The notes beneath the pieces are model-generated. The model did no database searches and was not told where the DNA came from. It was given only the letters and a program-made list of their open reading frames with translations. Made by a program: the position numbers and the translations under genes. This document shows, piece by piece, positions 8,693 to 18,248 of a stretch of 56,764 nucleotides of DNA; position 1 is the stretch's first letter; every line of letters begins with the position of its first letter. Origin of the DNA: Aquificaceae bacterium (GTDB lineage Bacteria; Aquificota; Aquificia; Aquificales; Aquificaceae); NCBI GenBank assembly GCA_025057455.1, contig JANWWY010000006.1:1-56764 (forward strand), given 5' to 3'.

Positions 8693-8709
8693 CCTTAATA
8701 TTATAAACT
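8693..8709. promoter_or_regulatory. Overlapping divergent promoters of mreB and spoT
   Basis: The whole 17-bp gap is a near-palindrome. On the minus strand TATAAT (8705-8700) ends 7 nt before the mreB ATG. On the plus strand TATTAT (8699-8704) ends 5 nt before the spoT ATG. The two -10 hexamers occupy the same base pairs, any -35 elements would lie inside the opposite gene, and both mRNAs would be leaderless. Confidence 0.55.
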
Positions 8710-10803
8710 ATGGAAACTCTCGCAGGTAAAAAGTTAGAAGAGAGACTATTCAGACTTTTGGGAGCGGAGGATGAACTTGTAAGAAAAGCCCTTGAGTTTA
8801 TAGAAGAAAAGCATTCAGGCCAGTATAGGAAATCTGGCGAGCCTTATGTAGTCCATCCCATTGAAGTTGCTATTATCCTTGCGGAGCTCCAGCTAGATAA
8901 GGCTACTGTTGTAGCTGGACTTTTGCACGATGTGTTAGAAGACACAGATACCACGTACGATGAAATCAAGAAAAGCTTCGGTAAAGAAATTGCGGATATA
9001 GTGGAAGGGGTTACTAAACTGGGTAAAATTCATTTCAAGGACCTTCAGACCCATAAGGCGGAAAACTATAGAAAGTTGGTCCTTGCCTTTTCTAGAGACC
9101 TTAGGGTTATCTTCGTAAAGCTTGCGGACAGGCTTCACAACATGAAAACTCTACAGTGCTTTGGTAGGGAAAAGCAGATAAGAATAGCAAGGGAAACTTT
9201 AGAAATCTATGTGCCTATAGCTAACAGATTGGGACTGTGGAAGGTAAAGACAGAACTTGAAGACCTTTGCTTTATGCACCTGTATCCAAAAGAATACGAG
9301 GAAGTAAAGAGTTTTGTAGGTAGAAGCAGGAAGGAGTTAGAGGATTACCTTAAGAGAGTTTTTATCCCCAAACTTAAAGAGGAGCTAAAGAGGTCAAACA
9401 TACAAGCCTATGTCACCTACAGACCTAAACATCTGTTTGGTATATGGCAAAAGACCCTACGTAAAGGCATAAGATTGGAAGATGTGCACGATGTTCTGGG
9501 TGTGAGGTTAATTGTAAACACTGTGCAGGAATGTTACTTGGTTCTCGGTTTAGTCCATAGTATTTTTACGCCTGTGCCTGGAAAGTTTGATGACTATATA
9601 TCCCTACCAAAACCTAACCTTTACCAGTCTCTGCATACCGCTGTAATAGGTCCAAAGGGTAAGATGGTAGAGGTTCAAATAAGAACCTGGGAAATGCACG
9701 AAAGGGCTGAGAAGGGTATAGCAGCCCATTGGGCATACAAGGAAGGAAAGAGGGCTGCAGAGAGTGGAGTATACTCATGGCTAAAGGGGCTTGTGGAAAG
9801 CGTACAGGGAAGTAAGAACGCCGAAGAACTGCTGGAAAATCTTAAGCTTGAACTGTTCTCAGAGGAGGTTTTCGTCTTTACTCCAAAGGGTGACCTCATA
9901 GTGCTTCCAAAGGGTGCAACGCCCGTGGATTTTGCTTACCATATACACACGGAGGTTGGAAACCACTGTACGGGTGCAAAGGTAAACGGCAGGATAGTAC
10001 CCCTTAATTACAAACTTCAAAACGGTGATATGGTGGAGATTATTACAAGTCCCAACAAAAAGCCAAACCCTGAATGGCTTAACTTTGTGGTCACATCAAA
10101 GGCAAAGAGCAAGATAAAGGCAGTCATAAAGGAACTTGAGAGGGAAAGACACCTGCAAATAGGAAGGGAAAGGCTTGAACTTTATTCGCAAAAGCTGGGT
10201 ATAGAAAGGTTGGCACTTATAAAGAAACTCTCAGAAGAAACTGGTATAAAATCCGATGAGGAGATTTTTCTCCTTTTAGGCAGTGGGAAGCTTTCAAAGG
10301 AAAAGGTCTTTTCCCTCTTTAGAAAAACCCATAAGGAAAAATCCCAGGAAAAGGTAGAGGATGTTCTTCATATTGATGGGCTCGGCAACGTGCTTCACAG
10401 CCTTGCACAATGTTGCAATCCTTTGCCGGGTGAGGAAGTTTACGGTATCATCTCAAGAGGAAAGGGGCTCATTATACACTCAAAGGACTGTCCTAATCTT
10501 TCACACCTTTTAAAGGTATCCCCAGAAAAGGTTATAAAAGTTCTTTGGAACAAAGCACAGGGGCTTCATCCAGTAAGGCTTAGGCTTTTGGTAAAGGACA
10601 GGATGGGAATTTTAGCAGAAGTGACTTCAACCATAGCAAAGTTAGACTCTAACATAACAGAGGCGAGGACAAAGAGCCTTCCTTCAGGACAAGCTCTGAT
10701 GGACTTTACCCTTCAGGTGGAAGACTACAAGAGCTTTCAAAGGATAAGGGAAGCCCTCCAAAGTTTGGAGGGCGTGGAAGAGGTTCAGAGGCTCATGGGT
10801 TGA
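8710..10803 (+). CDS. spoT: Bifunctional (p)ppGpp synthetase/hydrolase (Rel/SpoT)
   Basis: Controls the stringent-response alarmone. Domain order in 697 aa: HD hydrolase (about 30-170) with the catalytic [10 protein letters not shown]; synthetase (about 210-345) with [20 protein letters not shown] and [11 protein letters not shown] (about 385-445) from [18 protein letters not shown]; a helical/zinc-finger region with [14 protein letters not shown]; and a C-terminal ACT domain (about 620-697). Both catalytic centres look intact, as expected for a single long RSH enzyme. No second RSH gene is in the window. The start was chosen because the family's N-terminus lies just here. It overlaps the clpB 3' end by 19 nt. 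Confidence 0.94.
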   Translation: METLAGKKLEERLFRLLGAEDELVRKALEFIEEKHSGQYRKSGEPYVVHPIEVAIILAELQLDKATVVAGLLHDVLEDTDTTYDEIKKSFGKEIADIVEGVTKLGKIHFKDLQTHKAENYRKLVLAFSRDLRVIFVKLADRLHNMKTLQCFGREKQIRIARETLEIYVPIANRLGLWKVKTELEDLCFMHLYPKEYEEVKSFVGRSRKELEDYLKRVFIPKLKEELKRSNIQAYVTYRPKHLFGIWQKTLRKGIRLEDVHDVLGVRLIVNTVQECYLVLGLVHSIFTPVPGKFDDYISLPKPNLYQSLHTAVIGPKGKMVEVQIRTWEMHERAEKGIAAHWAYKEGKRAAESGVYSWLKGLVESVQGSKNAEELLENLKLELFSEEVFVFTPKGDLIVLPKGATPVDFAYHIHTEVGNHCTGAKVNGRIVPLNYKLQNGDMVEIITSPNKKPNPEWLNFVVTSKAKSKIKAVIKELERERHLQIGRERLELYSQKLGIERLALIKKLSEETGIKSDEEIFLLLGSGKLSKEKVFSLFRKTHKEKSQEKVEDVLHIDGLGNVLHSLAQCCNPLPGEEVYGIISRGKGLIIHSKDCPNLSHLLKVSPEKVIKVLWNKAQGLHPVRLRLLVKDRMGILAEVTSTIAKLDSNITEARTKSLPSGQALMDFTLQVEDYKSFQRIREALQSLEGVEEVQRLMG

Positions 10804-13745
10804 AAGCTTAGCTTTCCATCCACGAGGTCAACGAGGACCTTTTGTCCGTCTCTTATTTCACCCTTTATTATTAAGTTTGCCATGGGCGTCTCTAAATGTT
10901 TCTGGAGGGTTCTTTTGAGTGGTCTTGCACCGTAGGCGGGGTCATACCCCAGCCTTACCAGATACTCCTTTGCAGGAGTCGAAAGCTCTATGCTTATGTT
11001 CCTTTCAGTAAGTCTCCTGTTTATGTTAGCTACAAGAAGGTCTATAATTTGGAAGAGTTCTTTCATGGTAAGAGGCTTGAAGACTATTATCTCATCTACC
11101 CTGTTTAAGAACTCAGGTCTGAAGTAGTAGCGAAGCTCCTCCAAAACTTTTTCCTTTGCCCTTTCAAATTCTTTCTGTACTTTTTCTTCATCACTATCAA
11201 GGGATATGTTCAGAAGATACTGAGAGCCTATGTTGGATGTCATGATAATAACCGTATTCCTAAAGTCTATGGTCCTTCCGTGGGAGTCTGTTAGCCTTCC
11301 GTCGTCTAGCACCTGCAGGAAGAGGTCAAAGACTCTTGGATGAGCCTTCTCTACCTCATCAAGGAGTATAACAGAGTAAGGCTTTCTGCGAACTGCTTCT
11401 GTTAGTTTGCCCCCTTCTTCATAGCCTACGTATCCAGGCGGTGCACCTATGAGTTTGGCTACGCTGTGCTCTTCCTTGAACTCGGACATGTCCAGCCTTA
11501 TAAGGGCATCTTCGTCACCAAAAAGAAGCTCCGCAAGAGCCTTTGAAAGCTCCGTTTTGCCTACGCCCGTGGGACCCAAGAAGAGGAAGCTTGCTATGGG
11601 TCTTTTGGGGTCTTTCAGACCTGCCCTCGCCCTTCTTATGGCTTCGGAGACTGCTACCACTGCATGTTCCTGGTCTATTACCCTCTTGTGAAGCTCTTCC
11701 TCGAGCTTTAGAAGTCTTTCCATCTCCTCTTCTCTTAGCTTTGCTACCGGTATGCCCGTCCACTCTGAGACTACCTGTGCTACATCATCCCATCCAACGA
11801 GGAGCTCCTGCGCCCTTTTGGACTCTAATTCCTTTAGCTCCTTTTCAAGCTTTACTCTTTCTATTTTAAGGTTTGCCTCCTTTTCGTAGTCCCCGACCTC
11901 GGAGGCTCTGAGTATCTCTTGGTCAAGGTCTTCTATTCTCCTTTTAATCTCCGCAATCTTTGCTTCTACACTGCCAGACTTGGAAAGCATTGTCTGCTTT
12001 TCTTTTTCCAATTGAACCCTCTTTATCTTAAGCTGTGCTTCCTTTTCGTAGTTGCCTTCAAGGTAGGCCTTCTGTATTTCTTCTTCAAGGGCTTTGAGTT
12101 TACGGTCTATCTCTTGGACTTCTGGTGGCAAGGAAACTACGGACAGCTTTTTGCGTGCGGATGCTTGGTCTAAAGCATCTATGGCTTTGTCTGGGAGCTT
12201 TCTAAAAGTCACATACCTCTTTGTTAGCTTTACGGCAGCCTCAAGGGCATCGTCGCCTATCCTTACTTTGTGGTGCTTTTCCAATTTTGGCCTCAGACCT
12301 TTAAGAATTTCAAGGGTTTCTTCTTCTGTGGGTTCTTCCACGTATATGGGTTGGAACCTTCTCTCAAGGGCTGGGTCCTTTTCTATGTATTTTCTGTACT
12401 CGTCCACGGTGGTAGCACCTATTATCCTTATCTCACCCCTTGCCAGTGGAGGCTTTAGCATATTGCCTGCATCTATTGCACCCTCTGCCTTTCCTGCGCC
12501 TACGACGGTGTGTATTTCATCTATGAAAAGTATCACATTGCCCTTTTGTTTTACTTCTTCCAGCAGGCTTTTAAACCTCTCTTCAAACTCTCCCCTGTAT
12601 TTAGAACCCGCTATGATAGAACCCATGTCTAAGGCTATGACGCTTTTGTCTTGAAGCTCCGCAGGAACCTCCTTGTTTACTATCCTCTGAGCAAGACCTT
12701 CCACAATAGCCGTCTTTCCTACCCCTGGGTCGCCCACAAGCACTGGGTTGTTTTTGGTCCTTCTTAGTAGCACCTCAATAAGCTGGTTTATCTCTTTTTC
12801 CCTTCCTATAACTGGGTCAAGCTTGCCCTCCCTTGCCATCTGAGTTAGGTCCGTCCCAAACCTCTCTAAGGGGGACTTTTCCTCTTCCCTTAGTTCCTGT
12901 GCTACATCCTTCATTTTTTCACCTCCTGATACTTCTTCCAAAATTTTACCCGCTATAGTATCCTTTGCCTCTAAAAGGCTTGCCACTACGTGGTATGGCT
13001 CTACCTGCGAAAGTCCCTCGGCAACAGCCTTGTCCTGAGCCTTTTCAAGGACTTTGACCAAGTTTTCAGAATAATCAAAGGCTGGCTCTTTACCAAAGAC
13101 TATCTTTCCTACCGCATCCAATATCCTGTCCGTGGATATACCGAGTTCTCTAACCTGCTGTATCAAACTTGAAGATTCAAGAGCCCTTTTTATCAGCCCA
13201 TCTATGCTGAGCTTGTTTTCAAGAAAGGCTTTAACATCCTCTTGCTTGAAAACCGTGGAAAGGCTCCTTTCCACTCCCTCCAACTGGCTTCTGTATTGCT
13301 CTTCCATCCTCTCAAGCCTCCTAAGCTCCACCTGAAGCTCCTGATAACCCCAGTAGTCTCCATAACGCCTCGCTTTCTCCAATTCTTGTCGTATTCTCTC
13401 TTTTGCCTTTTTTATCTTTTCCAGTTCTATCTGGACCTGCCCTATGTCTGACTTTACTTGCATTATCCTGCTTCTTAGGTCTATGAGGTGTTTGGCTTCT
13501 TGCTCCACCGCCCTGTCTATCTGAGAAGAAAGTTTTTCAATATACTCAGAGATTCTTCTATAAAGAGACTTTGCCTCTATACCCTTCTTCTCCAAATACT
13601 TAGCTAAAGCCGACTTTTCGTCCTGTAAAAAAACCATCAAGAGATGGTCTGTATCCACCTTGCTATCGCCCTTCTTTCTTGCCAATTCCTTTGCCCTGTT
13701 TAGGTATTCCAGAGACCTAGCGGAGAACAGGTTTTCACTGAACAT
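10785..13745 (-). CDS. clpB: Disaggregase ClpB with coiled-coil insertion in the N-domain
   Basis: Hexameric AAA+ protein that rescues aggregated proteins with DnaK. The two Clp_N repeats (about 5-66 and 225-283) are separated by roughly 150 residues of predicted coiled coil. Next come NBD1 with Walker [14 protein letters not shown], a long M-domain coiled coil, NBD2 with Walker [13 protein letters not shown], and the C-terminal domain. At 986 aa it exceeds the common 860. The frame is also open from a GTG at 13751. The ATG at 13745 is preferred because AGGAGG sits 5-6 nt upstream of it and abuts the GTG. A promoter with TTGACA and TATTAT lies upstream. Confidence 0.94.
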   Translation of the reverse strand: MFSENLFSARSLEYLNRAKELARKKGDSKVDTDHLLMVFLQDEKSALAKYLEKKGIEAKSLYRRISEYIEKLSSQIDRAVEQEAKHLIDLRSRIMQVKSDIGQVQIELEKIKKAKERIRQELEKARRYGDYWGYQELQVELRRLERMEEQYRSQLEGVERSLSTVFKQEDVKAFLENKLSIDGLIKRALESSSLIQQVRELGISTDRILDAVGKIVFGKEPAFDYSENLVKVLEKAQDKAVAEGLSQVEPYHVVASLLEAKDTIAGKILEEVSGGEKMKDVAQELREEEKSPLERFGTDLTQMAREGKLDPVIGREKEINQLIEVLLRRTKNNPVLVGDPGVGKTAIVEGLAQRIVNKEVPAELQDKSVIALDMGSIIAGSKYRGEFEERFKSLLEEVKQKGNVILFIDEIHTVVGAGKAEGAIDAGNMLKPPLARGEIRIIGATTVDEYRKYIEKDPALERRFQPIYVEEPTEEETLEILKGLRPKLEKHHKVRIGDDALEAAVKLTKRYVTFRKLPDKAIDALDQASARKKLSVVSLPPEVQEIDRKLKALEEEIQKAYLEGNYEKEAQLKIKRVQLEKEKQTMLSKSGSVEAKIAEIKRRIEDLDQEILRASEVGDYEKEANLKIERVKLEKELKELESKRAQELLVGWDDVAQVVSEWTGIPVAKLREEEMERLLKLEEELHKRVIDQEHAVVAVSEAIRRARAGLKDPKRPIASFLFLGPTGVGKTELSKALAELLFGDEDALIRLDMSEFKEEHSVAKLIGAPPGYVGYEEGGKLTEAVRRKPYSVILLDEVEKAHPRVFDLFLQVLDDGRLTDSHGRTIDFRNTVIIMTSNIGSQYLLNISLDSDEEKVQKEFERAKEKVLEELRYYFRPEFLNRVDEIIVFKPLTMKELFQIIDLLVANINRRLTERNISIELSTPAKEYLVRLGYDPAYGARPLKRTLQKHLETPMANLIIKGEIRDGQKVLVDLVDGKLSFQPMSL

Positions 13746-13774
13746 GTTCACCTCCTAATTTTACATTGCTTTTT

Positions 13775-13802
13775 ATAATATACTTTAGTTAACTTTTGTC
13801 AA
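13775..13802 (-). promoter_or_regulatory. clpB promoter with -35 and -10
   Basis: On the minus strand TTGACA (13802-13797), a 16-bp spacer and TATTAT (13780-13775) form a near-consensus sigma-70 promoter. Expected +1 is near 13768, giving a leader of about 22 nt that carries the AGGAGG ribosome site. This is one of the few non-leaderless first genes here. No CIRCE-like inverted repeat is visible. Confidence 0.6.
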
Positions 13803-13874
13803 GTATTAAAATAGACAGGATAAGCTGTGGGGCTTCTCATGTTCAGGGGTAAGGGGCCTAAGAAGCTCGCTTCC

Positions 13875-14309
13875 CTATAATGGCACTTTGTATTCCTGCT
13901 TGACTTCTGTGCCGGCGATTTCAGCTACCGTTGTGTTGGTCAGGTATTCAAGAATCTTTTCTTTTAGTGCAGACCATTTGCCGTGTAGAGGGCAGTGTAC
14001 GGCGTTCCACTCTTCACACTTGCCAGCTCTTAAGGCACAGTAATCAAGTTTGTAATCCTCGTCTAAGTACCGGATAACATCCATTATGGTTATGTCTTTC
14101 GGTGAAACAACCAAGATAAAACCACCCGTAGGACCCTTGTAAGATTTTAAAACCTTCTCCTTTGCCAATTTATGGAATATCTTTGAGAGAAAAGGTTTTG
14201 GAATTTTCTGTGCCTCCGCTACTTCCTCTACCTTTACAAGCCTGTCTCTGTTAGTAGCAAGGTATGCGAGGGCAAGCAAGGCATACTTTACAGTTTCCGA
14301 GTATATCAT
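13875..14309 (-). CDS. Rrf2/IscR-family transcription regulator
   Basis: Winged-helix regulator of the Rrf2 family, many members of which bind an Fe-S cluster. The 144-aa protein has the HTH segment in VKVEEVAEAQKIPKPFLSKI and the wing LKSYKGPTGGFIL. It has three cysteines, C91, C98 and C106, at the position where IscR/NsrR bind their cluster, so a redox- or iron-sensing role is likely. The target is unknown. It lies 52 bp from divergent glnE and just upstream of clpB. TATAAT ends 9 nt before its ATG. Confidence 0.88.
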   Translation of the reverse strand: MIYSETVKYALLALAYLATNRDRLVKVEEVAEAQKIPKPFLSKIFHKLAKEKVLKSYKGPTGGFILVVSPKDITIMDVIRYLDEDYKLDYCALRAGKCEEWNAVHCPLHGKWSALKEKILEYLTNTTVAEIAGTEVKQEYKVPL

Positions 14310-14318
14310 AAAAATGAA

Positions 14319-14324
14319 ATTATA
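14319..14324 (-). promoter_or_regulatory. -10 element of the Rrf2 gene
   Basis: Perfect TATAAT on the minus strand, ending 9 nt before the ATG at 14309. No Shine-Dalgarno lies in between. Confidence 0.5.
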
Positions 14325-14349
14325 GGATGTGAAATACGCCGTGCAATAT

Positions 14350-14355
14350 TAGAAT
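14350..14355 (+). promoter_or_regulatory. glnE -10 element (leaderless)
   Basis: TAGAAT ends 6 nt before the glnE ATG at 14362, and the intervening ATAAAC has no ribosome site. Confidence 0.5.
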
Positions 14356-14361
14356 ATAAAC

Positions 14362-17148
14362 ATGATAGCCACTTTCCCAGTAGATTGGTGGAAAAAGGCG
14401 GAAGAGAAAGTTTTTAATCTGCAAAAGGCAAGGGAGAGCCTTGAAGAGCTTTTGAAAAAACATCCAGATCCCCAAAGTTTAATAGACTATCTAAATGAAC
14501 GTAGATTTGTGCTTCTGCTTGAACTTCTTGACCAGTCTGAGTGTATAAGAAAGTTTTTGATAAACCACCCTGAAGACTTTCAAAGGACTATACCTGGCCT
14601 TTGGTATGTTTTTAAAGACAGAGAAACCTATCTAAAGGAGCTTAGAGACCTTTTGCCAGACAGTATATCCGATGAAGAATTTTCGAAAAGGCTTGCCTAC
14701 TACAGGCATAGAGAGCTTATGCGGATAGTTTCTAAAGAGATTTTGGGCACCGCAAAGCTTCAGGACCTTTTGCACGAATATTCACAATTGCCAGATGCCA
14801 TGCTCCAGGTTTGCTACGATAGAGCTCTGGCGGAGTTTGTGGATAAATACGGTAAACCTACGGATGAAGAAGGAAAGCCTGCCACAGGCTGTATCATAGC
14901 TCTTGGTAAACTGGGAAGTTACGAGCTTAATTACTACTCAGACATAGATATTATGTTTATCCATTCCAGCGACAAAGGTTATGCTGGTAGGCTGACCCTA
15001 AACGAGTTTTTCTCAGGCTTGTTTCAGAAGGTTTTTAGGTTGATGACCCAAGTAACCTCCGAAGGTAAGCCCTATGAGGTTGACCTGGACCTTAGACCCT
15101 TTGGAAAGTCCGGACCAATAAGCATGTCCTTGAGAAGCGCTGAGCTGTACTATGAATCCTACGGAAGAACATGGGAAAGGTTTGCCTTGCTAAGAGCCAG
15201 GTACTGTGCAGGGGATGAGGAACTTTATAGGGCTTTCGACAAAGAGGTAAAAGAGCCCTTCGTTTTTAGAAAATCAATAGACTACAGGGTTTTGGATGAA
15301 ATAAGGCTCATAAAGGCTCAGATAGCCAGCGAGGCAAAGAAAAGACTTCTTAACAAGCAAAACGTAAAAACGGGGGAAGGTGGCATAAGGGAAGTAGAAT
15401 TTACCGTGCAGGCTTTAGTGCTTATCCTTGGTGGGAAGTTTCCTTTCCTTAGAGAGAGCAACACTTTTAGAGCCATATGGAAGCTAAATCAGAAGGGTGT
15501 TTTTTCCAACGAGGAAGCCCTGTTTTTAGAAAGAGCTTACGAGTTTTTGCGTAAACTTGAACACAAGATTCAAACTTACGCATGTATGCAAACCCAGAGC
15601 TTCTCACATTCTGATATAAAAAGGCTTGCAAAAGTTATAAACATGGATGAAAAAACTTTTGTTGAATCTTACAAGAATTACACGCAAGGTGTAAGCGGTA
15701 TCTTTTCCAGCATAATGCCATCACAGGAAGAAGACCTTCATCCACTTCAAAGGGTTTTTCTAAACCAGGATGCGGAAGAAGCGGTAGAGATGCTGAAAAG
15801 TTTAGGCTTTAAAAGCCCCGTTAGAGCTTACAACATACTTTCCAGCTACATAACTGGGAGAGAAGGGATAAAACTCTCCACTCAGGAAAAGCAAGCTTTC
15901 ATAAGGCTATTACCCAAGATAATAGAAACTATGACTCAAACCACAGACCCTGACGAGACACTTTCCAACTTTGACAAATTCTTTTCCAATCCCACAGGCA
16001 GAAAAGTAGTCCTCAGCCCTGCAAAGGAGGATGTAAACAAAAACCTATGCAGGATATTCTCCCTCTCTTCTTATCTCTCCACTCTCATAAGCAGATACCC
16101 AGATTTGGTGGAAGATGTGCTCACTCTTTACCAAGATTTCCCCACCTTAGAGGAGTTTGAAGAAGAATTTGAAAAATACAAGGAGACGCTAAATTTAAGC
16201 CAAGAGGACCTTTATCGGAGGTTTAAAAAAGTCTGGGAAATCAGGATAGCACTCGTTTATCTCCTAAAGAAAGATGATAGATACAAGAAGCTTTTTGATT
16301 TTTTCCAAAGTCTTTCGGACCTTTCGGACTTTTTGCTAAAGAAGCTTTGGAAAGACCTCGGCGTTGACAGTATGATACTCGTGGCTCTTGGGAAATACGG
16401 AAGTAAGGAGCTTACCGTAGGTTCTGACTTGGACCTTGTTTTTGTCTCCGAAGAAACTGGTCAGGAGAAGACGAAGAAGGCACAGGAACTAATAGTCTTC
16501 CTAACAAAACACACCTCAGAGGGATACCTTTACAAAGTAGATTTCAGACTAAGACCCATGGGAAGCGTAGGAGAAATAGCACCATCCATTGACTTTTACA
16601 GAGAGTATTTCCAAAACCATGCAAGAACATGGGAGAGACTTGCATGGACAAGATGTAGATACATTATAGGAAAAACTGAGTTGCAGGAAGAGTTTGAACA
16701 CTTGCTCAGGAGCTTTCTCTTTGAAAAACCTCTTGGTGAGATAGAAAGAAGGGAAATAAGAGACATGAGGTTTGCCCTTGAGAGCAACGCAAGGAAAAGA
16801 AAAGGATTTTTAGATATTAAGTTTTCCGCTGGTGGTCTCATAGATGCGGAGTTTATCATTCAGTATTATACGCTCTTGGAAAGGTTAAGAGAGCCTTCTA
16901 TGACAAGGGCTTGCGAAAAACTCATGCAAACGCACCCCCTGCTACGGGAAGTTTACGATAACTACCTTTTTCTTAGGCTCGTGGAAACGAGACTAAGACT
17001 TTCCAAAGAATCCGCTGGCTCTGTGCTAAGCCTTCAGGAGATAAACAAAGTGGCAAACTCCTTGGGAATAAGTGCGGAGGAATTAGAGGAAAAAATAAAG
17101 GGTAGCATGAAAAGATTAAGAGAGATTTTTCTTGAGGTTTTTGATTAG
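14362..17148 (+). CDS. glnE: Glutamine synthetase adenylyltransferase/deadenylylase
   Basis: Adjusts glutamine synthetase activity by adding or removing AMP. The 928-aa protein has the expected two nucleotidyltransferase halves. The first is GKLGSYELNYYSDIDIMF near residue 185 with DLDLRPFGKSGP. The second is GKYGSKELTVGSDLDLVF near 680 with VDFRLRPMGSVGE. Each is followed by a helical GlnD-UR_UTase domain (REVEFTVQ and IDAEFIIQ motifs). Length is close to the usual 945. Monocistronic; the start follows a -10 box by 6 nt. Confidence 0.93.
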   Translation: MIATFPVDWWKKAEEKVFNLQKARESLEELLKKHPDPQSLIDYLNERRFVLLLELLDQSECIRKFLINHPEDFQRTIPGLWYVFKDRETYLKELRDLLPDSISDEEFSKRLAYYRHRELMRIVSKEILGTAKLQDLLHEYSQLPDAMLQVCYDRALAEFVDKYGKPTDEEGKPATGCIIALGKLGSYELNYYSDIDIMFIHSSDKGYAGRLTLNEFFSGLFQKVFRLMTQVTSEGKPYEVDLDLRPFGKSGPISMSLRSAELYYESYGRTWERFALLRARYCAGDEELYRAFDKEVKEPFVFRKSIDYRVLDEIRLIKAQIASEAKKRLLNKQNVKTGEGGIREVEFTVQALVLILGGKFPFLRESNTFRAIWKLNQKGVFSNEEALFLERAYEFLRKLEHKIQTYACMQTQSFSHSDIKRLAKVINMDEKTFVESYKNYTQGVSGIFSSIMPSQEEDLHPLQRVFLNQDAEEAVEMLKSLGFKSPVRAYNILSSYITGREGIKLSTQEKQAFIRLLPKIIETMTQTTDPDETLSNFDKFFSNPTGRKVVLSPAKEDVNKNLCRIFSLSSYLSTLISRYPDLVEDVLTLYQDFPTLEEFEEEFEKYKETLNLSQEDLYRRFKKVWEIRIALVYLLKKDDRYKKLFDFFQSLSDLSDFLLKKLWKDLGVDSMILVALGKYGSKELTVGSDLDLVFVSEETGQEKTKKAQELIVFLTKHTSEGYLYKVDFRLRPMGSVGEIAPSIDFYREYFQNHARTWERLAWTRCRYIIGKTELQEEFEHLLRSFLFEKPLGEIERREIRDMRFALESNARKRKGFLDIKFSAGGLIDAEFIIQYYTLLERLREPSMTRACEKLMQTHPLLREVYDNYLFLRLVETRLRLSKESAGSVLSLQEINKVANSLGISAEELEEKIKGSMKRLREIFLEVFD

Positions 17149-17160
17149 TCCCTCTCAATT

Positions 17161-17292
17161 TTGCAAGAGTGGATTAAGTTTCCAGTCAAAAGCTCATCTG
17201 ACGGAGAGGTTTACGGTCAGCACTTGAAGCAAATCATAGAAAGGGATAGAGATAGAAAAATTTCTTCAGGCGGTTCATATAAGAGTCTATAG
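17161..17292 (+). CDS. Possible small ORF or gene remnant after glnE
   Basis: A 43-codon frame from TTG (17161) to TAG (17290-17292) reads like real protein, with segments such as WIKFPVKSSSDGEVYGQ and LKQIIERDRDRK. No ribosome site precedes it and no family is recognised. It may be the tail of a decayed gene. The rest of the 17149-17403 gap holds only the promoter of the next gene. Confidence 0.2.
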   Translation: MQEWIKFPVKSSSDGEVYGQHLKQIIERDRDRKISSGGSYKSL

Positions 17293-17378
17293 TCCCTTTA
17301 TCTGCAAAATCTGTTTTTACGGTTGAATAAATGACTGTAAGCATCGGAACTTTTGAATTTTTACAAGCTTAGATGCAT

Positions 17379-17397
17379 TATAATTCTAATGCGGAGG
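17379..17397 (+). promoter_or_regulatory. -10 and Shine-Dalgarno deciding the start at 17404
   Basis: TATAAT (17379-17384) lies 19 nt upstream of ATG 17404, and GGAGG (17393-17397) lies 6 nt before it. Expected +1 is near 17391. This excludes the upstream in-frame ATGs at 17353 and 17389. Confidence 0.6.
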
Positions 17398-17403
17398 TCA
17401 AAT

Positions 17404-17754
17404 ATGAGAAAATTAAATGTCGCCATAGCTGGACTTGGTAGGGTTGGGAGTGAGTTTCTTTCAGCCCTTTTGATGGTAAGCTCAGAGGCGGTAAGGGTCG
17501 TTGCGGTGGCAGAGCCAAGGGAAGACCTTCCCAGCGTAAAACTTGCAAAGGAAAGGGGCATAGCCTATTTCAGGGATGCCAGGGATATGCTCCTCTCCCT
17601 TGAGGACATGATAGACGTACTTTTTGACCTCACGGGTGATGCCTTAGTTAGGAGTGACCTCCATGACATAATTATGAAAACTAACAATAAAAAAACCATC
17701 ATAGTCCCAGAACCGGTAGCATTTCTCATATGGAGTCTTCTGAAGAAAGAATAA
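17404..17754 (+). CDS. Small stand-alone Rossmann-fold protein
   Basis: About 116 aa, starting with the dinucleotide-binding motif VAIAGLGRVGSEFLSAL, then a VVAVAEPRED strand and the segment VLFDLTGDALVRSDL. This resembles only the N-terminal NAD(P)-binding half of homoserine, aspartate or Gfo/Idh-type dehydrogenases. No catalytic domain follows, as a stop occurs where it would start. It may be a redox or nucleotide sensor, or a subunit needing a partner. No specific function is assigned. It overlaps the downstream acetyltransferase by 25 nt, suggesting coupling. A Shine-Dalgarno supports this start. Confidence 0.6.
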   Translation: MRKLNVAIAGLGRVGSEFLSALLMVSSEAVRVVAVAEPREDLPSVKLAKERGIAYFRDARDMLLSLEDMIDVLFDLTGDALVRSDLHDIIMKTNNKKTIIVPEPVAFLIWSLLKKE

Positions 17755-18248
17755 GACCTATGAAGGAGGAAGACCTTCCTAAGGTCCTTGAGATAAGCCA
17801 GGAGTGCTTTGGCTCCGATGCTTGGAACAGAAAAGCCTTTGAAAGGGAGTTTGAGCTGGACTATTCTTACAAATTTGTATTAGAAAAGGAAGGGGAAGTG
17901 ATAGGATACGCCATCGTATGGAAGATTTTTTATGATGTTACCCTTATGTCCATAGCTTTAAAAAAGGATTACTGGGGAAAGGGCTACGGAAAAAAGCTTA
18001 TGAGATTCCTTATAGAATACTTCAGAGGAAAAGCGGAGAGGTTTTTGCTGGATGTAAGAAGGTCCAACATCAGAGCCATAAGACTGTATCAGTCTTTGGG
18101 TTTTAAAATAATCTCAGAGAGAGCTAAGTACTACTCTGATGGTGAGAACGCCTTTCAGATGGCTTTAGACTTGGAGGTAATGGATGCAGATAAAGGGAAG
18201 ACCGCTGAAGCTACTCATCCCGGAAGAAGAAATAGCCAAGAGAGTTAA
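17730..18248 (+). CDS. rimI: GNAT-family acetyltransferase, RimI-like
   Basis: Probable N-terminal acetyltransferase of ribosomal protein S18 or a relative. The GNAT fold runs from IRPMKEEDLPKVLEISQECF, through the acetyl-CoA loop KDYWGKGYGKKLM near residue 82-94, to RRSNIRAIRLYQSLGF and YYSDGENAFQMAL, all RimI-like features. About 25 residues after the fold have no family counterpart and overlap the start of hpt by 65 nt. Second gene of the 17404-18708 operon. The substrate is not certain. Confidence 0.8.
   Translation: MESSEERIRPMKEEDLPKVLEISQECFGSDAWNRKAFEREFELDYSYKFVLEKEGEVIGYAIVWKIFYDVTLMSIALKKDYWGKGYGKKLMRFLIEYFRGKAERFLLDVRRSNIRAIRLYQSLGFKIISERAKYYSDGENAFQMALDLEVMDADKGKTAEATHPGRRNSQES

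Noticed and set aside
12094-12654. 186-codon plus-strand frame opposite clpB
   Set aside because: Antisense to the strongly conserved ClpB NBD1. Its Ser/Leu-rich composition is the mirror image of AGA/AAG/GAA-rich sense codons, with no ribosome site or homology.
17353-17403. N-terminal extension of the Rossmann protein
   Set aside because: It contains the -10 box and Shine-Dalgarno of the shorter form; the Rossmann strand starts at MRKLNVAIAG.
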